Shown: piece by piece, positions 61,672-64,000 of the stretch
Numbering within the stretch: position 1 is the stretch's first letter
How the letters are laid out: each line of letters begins with the position of its first letter
Assembly: GCA_023417315.1 (NCBI GenBank)
Contig: JAEZFW010000068.1
Coordinates: 81,023-145,022, forward strand
Length of the DNA stretch: 64,000 nt
Source of the DNA: Pseudomonadota bacterium
Lineage (GTDB): Bacteria > Pseudomonadota > Gammaproteobacteria > Steroidobacterales > Steroidobacteraceae
Direction of reading: 5' to 3'
Made by a program: the position numbers and the translations under genes
The notes under the pieces: model-generated
What the model was told of the DNA's origin: nothing
The model's input: only the letters and a program-made list of their open reading frames with translations
The model's database searches: none

Positions 61672-61696
61672 GTCGTCAAGACTTCGTCTTGACGAC
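61672..61696. terminator. Perfect palindrome over the aminotransferase stop codon
   Basis: GTCGTCAAGAC (61672-61682), three-base spacer, GTCTTGACGAC (61686-61696). The stem covers the last codons and the stop of the alaA-like gene. There is no T tract. It abuts the 9-nt repeat array, so a combined 3' structure is likely. Confidence 0.5.
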
Positions 61697-62947
61697 CTTG
61701 AGCTCCGGCGCGCTTCGCGAGGCCGGCGAGGCGCCGGAGGCGTAGCTGTCGAGCAGCTCTTCCATGCGCTGGAAGACATCGCCTAGCACTTCCGCTGTCG
61801 GCAGATTCGTGATGCGGAAGTGGGTCTTGTATGGCGTATTGAAGCTGGTGCCCGGCGCGAGCAGCACGTGCTTGTGCTCGAGCAGGTCCATCGCGAACTG
61901 TTGATCGTCGAAGTTCGGAAGGACGCCATCCTTGATGCCGATGAACGCGTAGATCGCCCCACGCGGTATACGCACCTCGAGGTACTTGCTCGCCGCCACG
62001 CTCTCGAGGATCGCCTGTCGAGATTGATATAGCCTGCCGCCAGGCCGCGTGAGCTCATAGATGCTTTGATAACCACCGAGCGCGGTTTGGACCGCCCACT
62101 GTCCAGGCACGTTGCTGCACAAGCGGAGCGAGGAAAGCTTGTCGACCGCGTGCAGATACTCGCGCGCTTGCTCGATCTCTCCTGAGAATACGGTCCACCC
62201 CACGCGGTAACCGCACGCGCGATAGACCTTCGAAAGACCTGCGAGCGTCGCACACAAGGTGCCGTGTACGAGAGTCGCCATCGGCACGAACTCGACCTCG
62301 TCGTACAGAATCTGATCGTAGATCTCATCGCTGAACACGACGAGATGATGCTTCTCCGCAAGCCGTGCGATCGCTTCGAGTGTCGCTCGCGAATACACCG
62401 CGCCGGTCGGATTGTTCGGATTGATGACCACGATAGCGCGCGTGCGAGTCGTGATCAGCGCCTCGATCTCAGCGGGATCCGGCTCGAAATTATTCTCCGG
62501 ACGACACGGGTAATGAACTGCGCGCCCACGATTCAGATTGACTGCCGCCGTCCACAAAGGATAGTCGGGAGTCGGGACGAGCACTTCATCATCGGTCGAC
62601 AGTAGCGCACGCAAGACGAGATCGATGAGCTCGCTCACACCGTTGCCCATGAACACCTCATCGGCGCTCACGCCACGCACGCCCCGACTCTGCTGCTGCA
62701 TGACGACGGCTTCGCGCGCGGGGAAGATGCCCTTCTGGTGACAGTACGCCTCGCTCGCCCGCAAGTTCTCGATCATGGCAAGCCGCATCGTCTCCGGCGT
62801 CCTGAAGCCGAACACGCCCGGATTGCCAATATTGAGCGGAACGATGTCATAGCCCATACGCTCCATTTCGTGCGCGCGGCGAGCCAGATCGCCTCGAATT
62901 TCGTATCGGACGTTGGCTAAACCGGCACTGGGGCGGATGGGGCGCAT
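61676..62947 (-). CDS. alaA: AlaA-type alanine/glutamate-pyruvate aminotransferase
   Basis: This 423-residue class I PLP aminotransferase resembles AlaA (YfbQ). NIGNPGVFGF, NPNNPTGAVYS, SDEIYDQILYD (PLP Asp) and GLSKVYRACGYRVGW (PLP Lys) are seen, and RITNLPTAE near the end carries the substrate Arg. It interconverts pyruvate and alanine with glutamate. It stands between repeat arrays on both sides. Confidence 0.9.
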   Translation of the reverse strand: MRPIRPSAGLANVRYEIRGDLARRAHEMERMGYDIVPLNIGNPGVFGFRTPETMRLAMIENLRASEAYCHQKGIFPAREAVVMQQQSRGVRGVSADEVFMGNGVSELIDLVLRALLSTDDEVLVPTPDYPLWTAAVNLNRGRAVHYPCRPENNFEPDPAEIEALITTRTRAIVVINPNNPTGAVYSRATLEAIARLAEKHHLVVFSDEIYDQILYDEVEFVPMATLVHGTLCATLAGLSKVYRACGYRVGWTVFSGEIEQAREYLHAVDKLSSLRLCSNVPGQWAVQTALGGYQSIYELTRPGGRLYQSRQAILESVAASKYLEVRIPRGAIYAFIGIKDGVLPNFDDQQFAMDLLEHKHVLLAPGTSFNTPYKTHFRITNLPTAEVLGDVFQRMEELLDSYASGASPASRSAPELKVVKTKS

Positions 62948-62958
62948 TGCTTAGGCCT

Positions 62959-63139
62959 ACTGGTGAACTGGCAAACTGGCGACTGGCCAGAGTGGAAAGA
63001 TAGCAGAAGCCAAGCCTATTACCCGATACACGCTGCGACTGTGGCGAGCATCACAGCGTCGACAGCGATCCACTGGGTAGCTGCCGGCTAGGCGCACTCG
63101 CTGTCCATTCTGGCCAGCGACCAGAGGCCAGTTGGCCGC
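62959..63139. repeat. Facing arms of ACTGGC-type repeats
   Basis: The left arm 62959-62995 has ACTGGTGA, ACTGGCAA, ACTGGCG, ACTGGCC units; the right arm 63104-63139 has CTGGCCA, GCGACCA, GAGGCCA, GTTGGCC units, which are mostly 7 nt. They enclose 110 nt with no gene. It lies between the alaA gene and the racemase-family gene, both minus strand. Confidence 0.7.
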
Positions 63140-63142
63140 ACG

Positions 63143-63889
63143 CTAGTGCTCCATCAACAACGACCCAAACCCTTCGATCTTGTCTTCGATGCCGCAGGCT
63201 CGCAGAGCGTGCCAATAGGTGCAGGTATTGACGGCGAGCACGGGCTTGCCGAGCCACTGCTCGGCCTCCCCGGCGATGCGGGCAAACGCCAGGTTGGTCC
63301 CCACCTGCATGATGAGCTCCACACTGGGATCGTCCACTTCGCGCACTGCACGCCGCAAGCGCTCGGGCGATTCATGAGCCATCAGCAGCGGGCTGTTCGA
63401 CTTGAGGCCGAGGAGATTGATCACTTCGAAGCCGCTGTCGGTGAACGCTCGCCGAACTTGAGCATCCCCCGATGGCATGTACGGTGTAATCAACGCGATG
63501 CGACGGATGCCGCCATAGCGCTGTATCGCAGCCTGGCACGCCTGTGCCCCCAAGATCACCTTCGCACCGGAACGCGCTTCGAGATGGGCTTGAACGCCGG
63601 CGGGGTCCGAAGTGCCCTCCCAGAACGTTTCAGCGGACATCGCCATGACGATGGCGCCGGGCGCACAGGCCATTGCTGAATCGATCGCCGATTCGATCGA
63701 CGTACGCACGGCGCCGATCATGTTTGCGAACTCCTGCTCCGTGCCGACTGGCGTATCCGGGATCACGACGCGGGACACTTGGTTCGTCACCCCGCGCGGG
63801 CGCATCGCGTCGAACTCGGGCTGAACGATGGTGTTCGTCGCCGGCGTGATGATTCCGAACTTCAGGCGAAAACCGAGTGCGTCGGGCAT
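63143..63889 (-). CDS. Asp/Glu racemase-superfamily protein (arylmalonate decarboxylase/maleate isomerase-like)
   Basis: This 248-residue protein belongs to the superfamily of arylmalonate decarboxylase and maleate cis-trans isomerase. FGIITPATNTIVQPEF opens it; VMAMSAETFWEG is the first active-site loop, with Ser where racemases and isomerases have Cys, and VNTCTYWHALRACG holds the second Cys. One Cys only is the pattern of arylmalonate decarboxylase. Substrate unknown. The start is beside the last heptamer array. Confidence 0.82.
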   Translation of the reverse strand: MPDALGFRLKFGIITPATNTIVQPEFDAMRPRGVTNQVSRVVIPDTPVGTEQEFANMIGAVRTSIESAIDSAMACAPGAIVMAMSAETFWEGTSDPAGVQAHLEARSGAKVILGAQACQAAIQRYGGIRRIALITPYMPSGDAQVRRAFTDSGFEVINLLGLKSNSPLLMAHESPERLRRAVREVDDPSVELIMQVGTNLAFARIAGEAEQWLGKPVLAVNTCTYWHALRACGIEDKIEGFGSLLMEH

Positions 63890-63898
63890 TGTGAGAAA

Positions 63899-63987
63899 GA
63901 AGGCGATAGCGGATTGGCGATAGGCGATAGTGTACAGCGTACCGTGTCTTGACCATCGCTATCCCCTGTCCCCTATCCCCCATCCCC
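63899..63987. repeat. Facing arms of GGCGATA/CTATCCC heptamers
   Basis: The left arm 63899-63931 has four units (GGCGATA, GCGGATT, GGCGATA, GGCGATA); the right arm 63958-63987 has CTATCCC, CTGTCCC, CTATCCC, CCATCCC. It lies upstream of the racemase-family gene at the window edge. Confidence 0.75.
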
Positions 63988-64000
63988 TTCTTTCTTGCAC

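Noticed and set aside
61212..61745. Frame with His/Leu-rich repeats (HHFHHLHHFLH)
   Set aside because: This is a translation of the 9-nt repeat array, not a gene.
1..64000. tRNA, rRNA, integrase or transposase genes
   Set aside because: None recognised on either strand; no attachment-site duplication seen.

Overview
The window is dense, high-GC bacterial chromosome carrying about 50 protein genes and no rRNA, tRNA, CRISPR array or insertion sequence that I can see. The order fabD-fabG-acpP-fabF-pabB-pabC-mltG-tmk-holB-pilZ is typical of Gammaproteobacteria. Together with an FFLEELY-motif protein beside fadD, a rhombosortase beside type II secretion genes and an AddAB-like nuclease pair, it suggests a gammaproteobacterium near Steroidobacterales, Nevskiales or Xanthomonadales. 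That placement is inference from gene content, not from a marker phylogeny.

Layout. 1-5.8 kb: a lipid-use run on the plus strand (patatin-like phospholipase cut by the window edge, membrane-anchored lipase, FadD acyl-CoA ligase, FFLEELY protein, GMC oxidoreductase). 5.9-29.4 kb: a mixed-strand accessory block that looks like a low-oxygen or starvation regulon. It holds a dienelactone-hydrolase-like enzyme, flavodoxin, a small acyl carrier protein coupled to a 2-oxoacid dehydrogenase E2/E1 set, an acetyl-CoA synthetase-like ligase, alpha-glucan phosphorylase, and a fused ACP/acyl-AMP ligase/acyltransferase. It also holds a phosphoribosyltransferase, nicotinate phosphoribosyltransferase, EF-hand protein, CDP-archaeol-synthase-like protein, an ABC exporter with its membrane fusion protein, UspA and OsmC proteins, a VTT-domain membrane protein, a divergent PRPP synthetase and a sugar-kinase-like protein. 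29.8-34.3 kb: MASE1-GGDEF diguanylate cyclase, TPR protein, DUF4168 protein, a small conserved hypothetical, and a Thoeris-like TIR protein, separated by larger AT-richer gaps. 34.5-38.5 kb: endonuclease/phosphatase-family protein, a FadJ-type beta-oxidation enzyme, and a double cyclic-nucleotide-binding/rhodanese protein.

38.6-47.5 kb (minus): the fatty-acid synthesis, folate, cell-wall, replication and PilZ operon. 47.6-54.5 kb: rhombosortase (minus), divergent from a type II secretion operon gspGHIJKLMN (plus). gspC, D, E and F are not in the window. 54.7-63.9 kb (minus): TerB-like protein, AddA-like helicase, AddB-like nuclease, AlaA-type aminotransferase, and an Asp/Glu-racemase/arylmalonate-decarboxylase family protein.

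The most unusual thing I see is not a gene. From 38.5 kb to the right edge, nearly every operon boundary carries two facing arms of short tandem repeats. Each arm pair uses its own unit, mostly 7 nt and in one case 9 nt. The unit sequence changes from site to site while the architecture stays the same. Two more copies lie inside the leader-coding parts of gspI and gspK, so repeat-derived peptides appear to form the pseudopilin leaders there.
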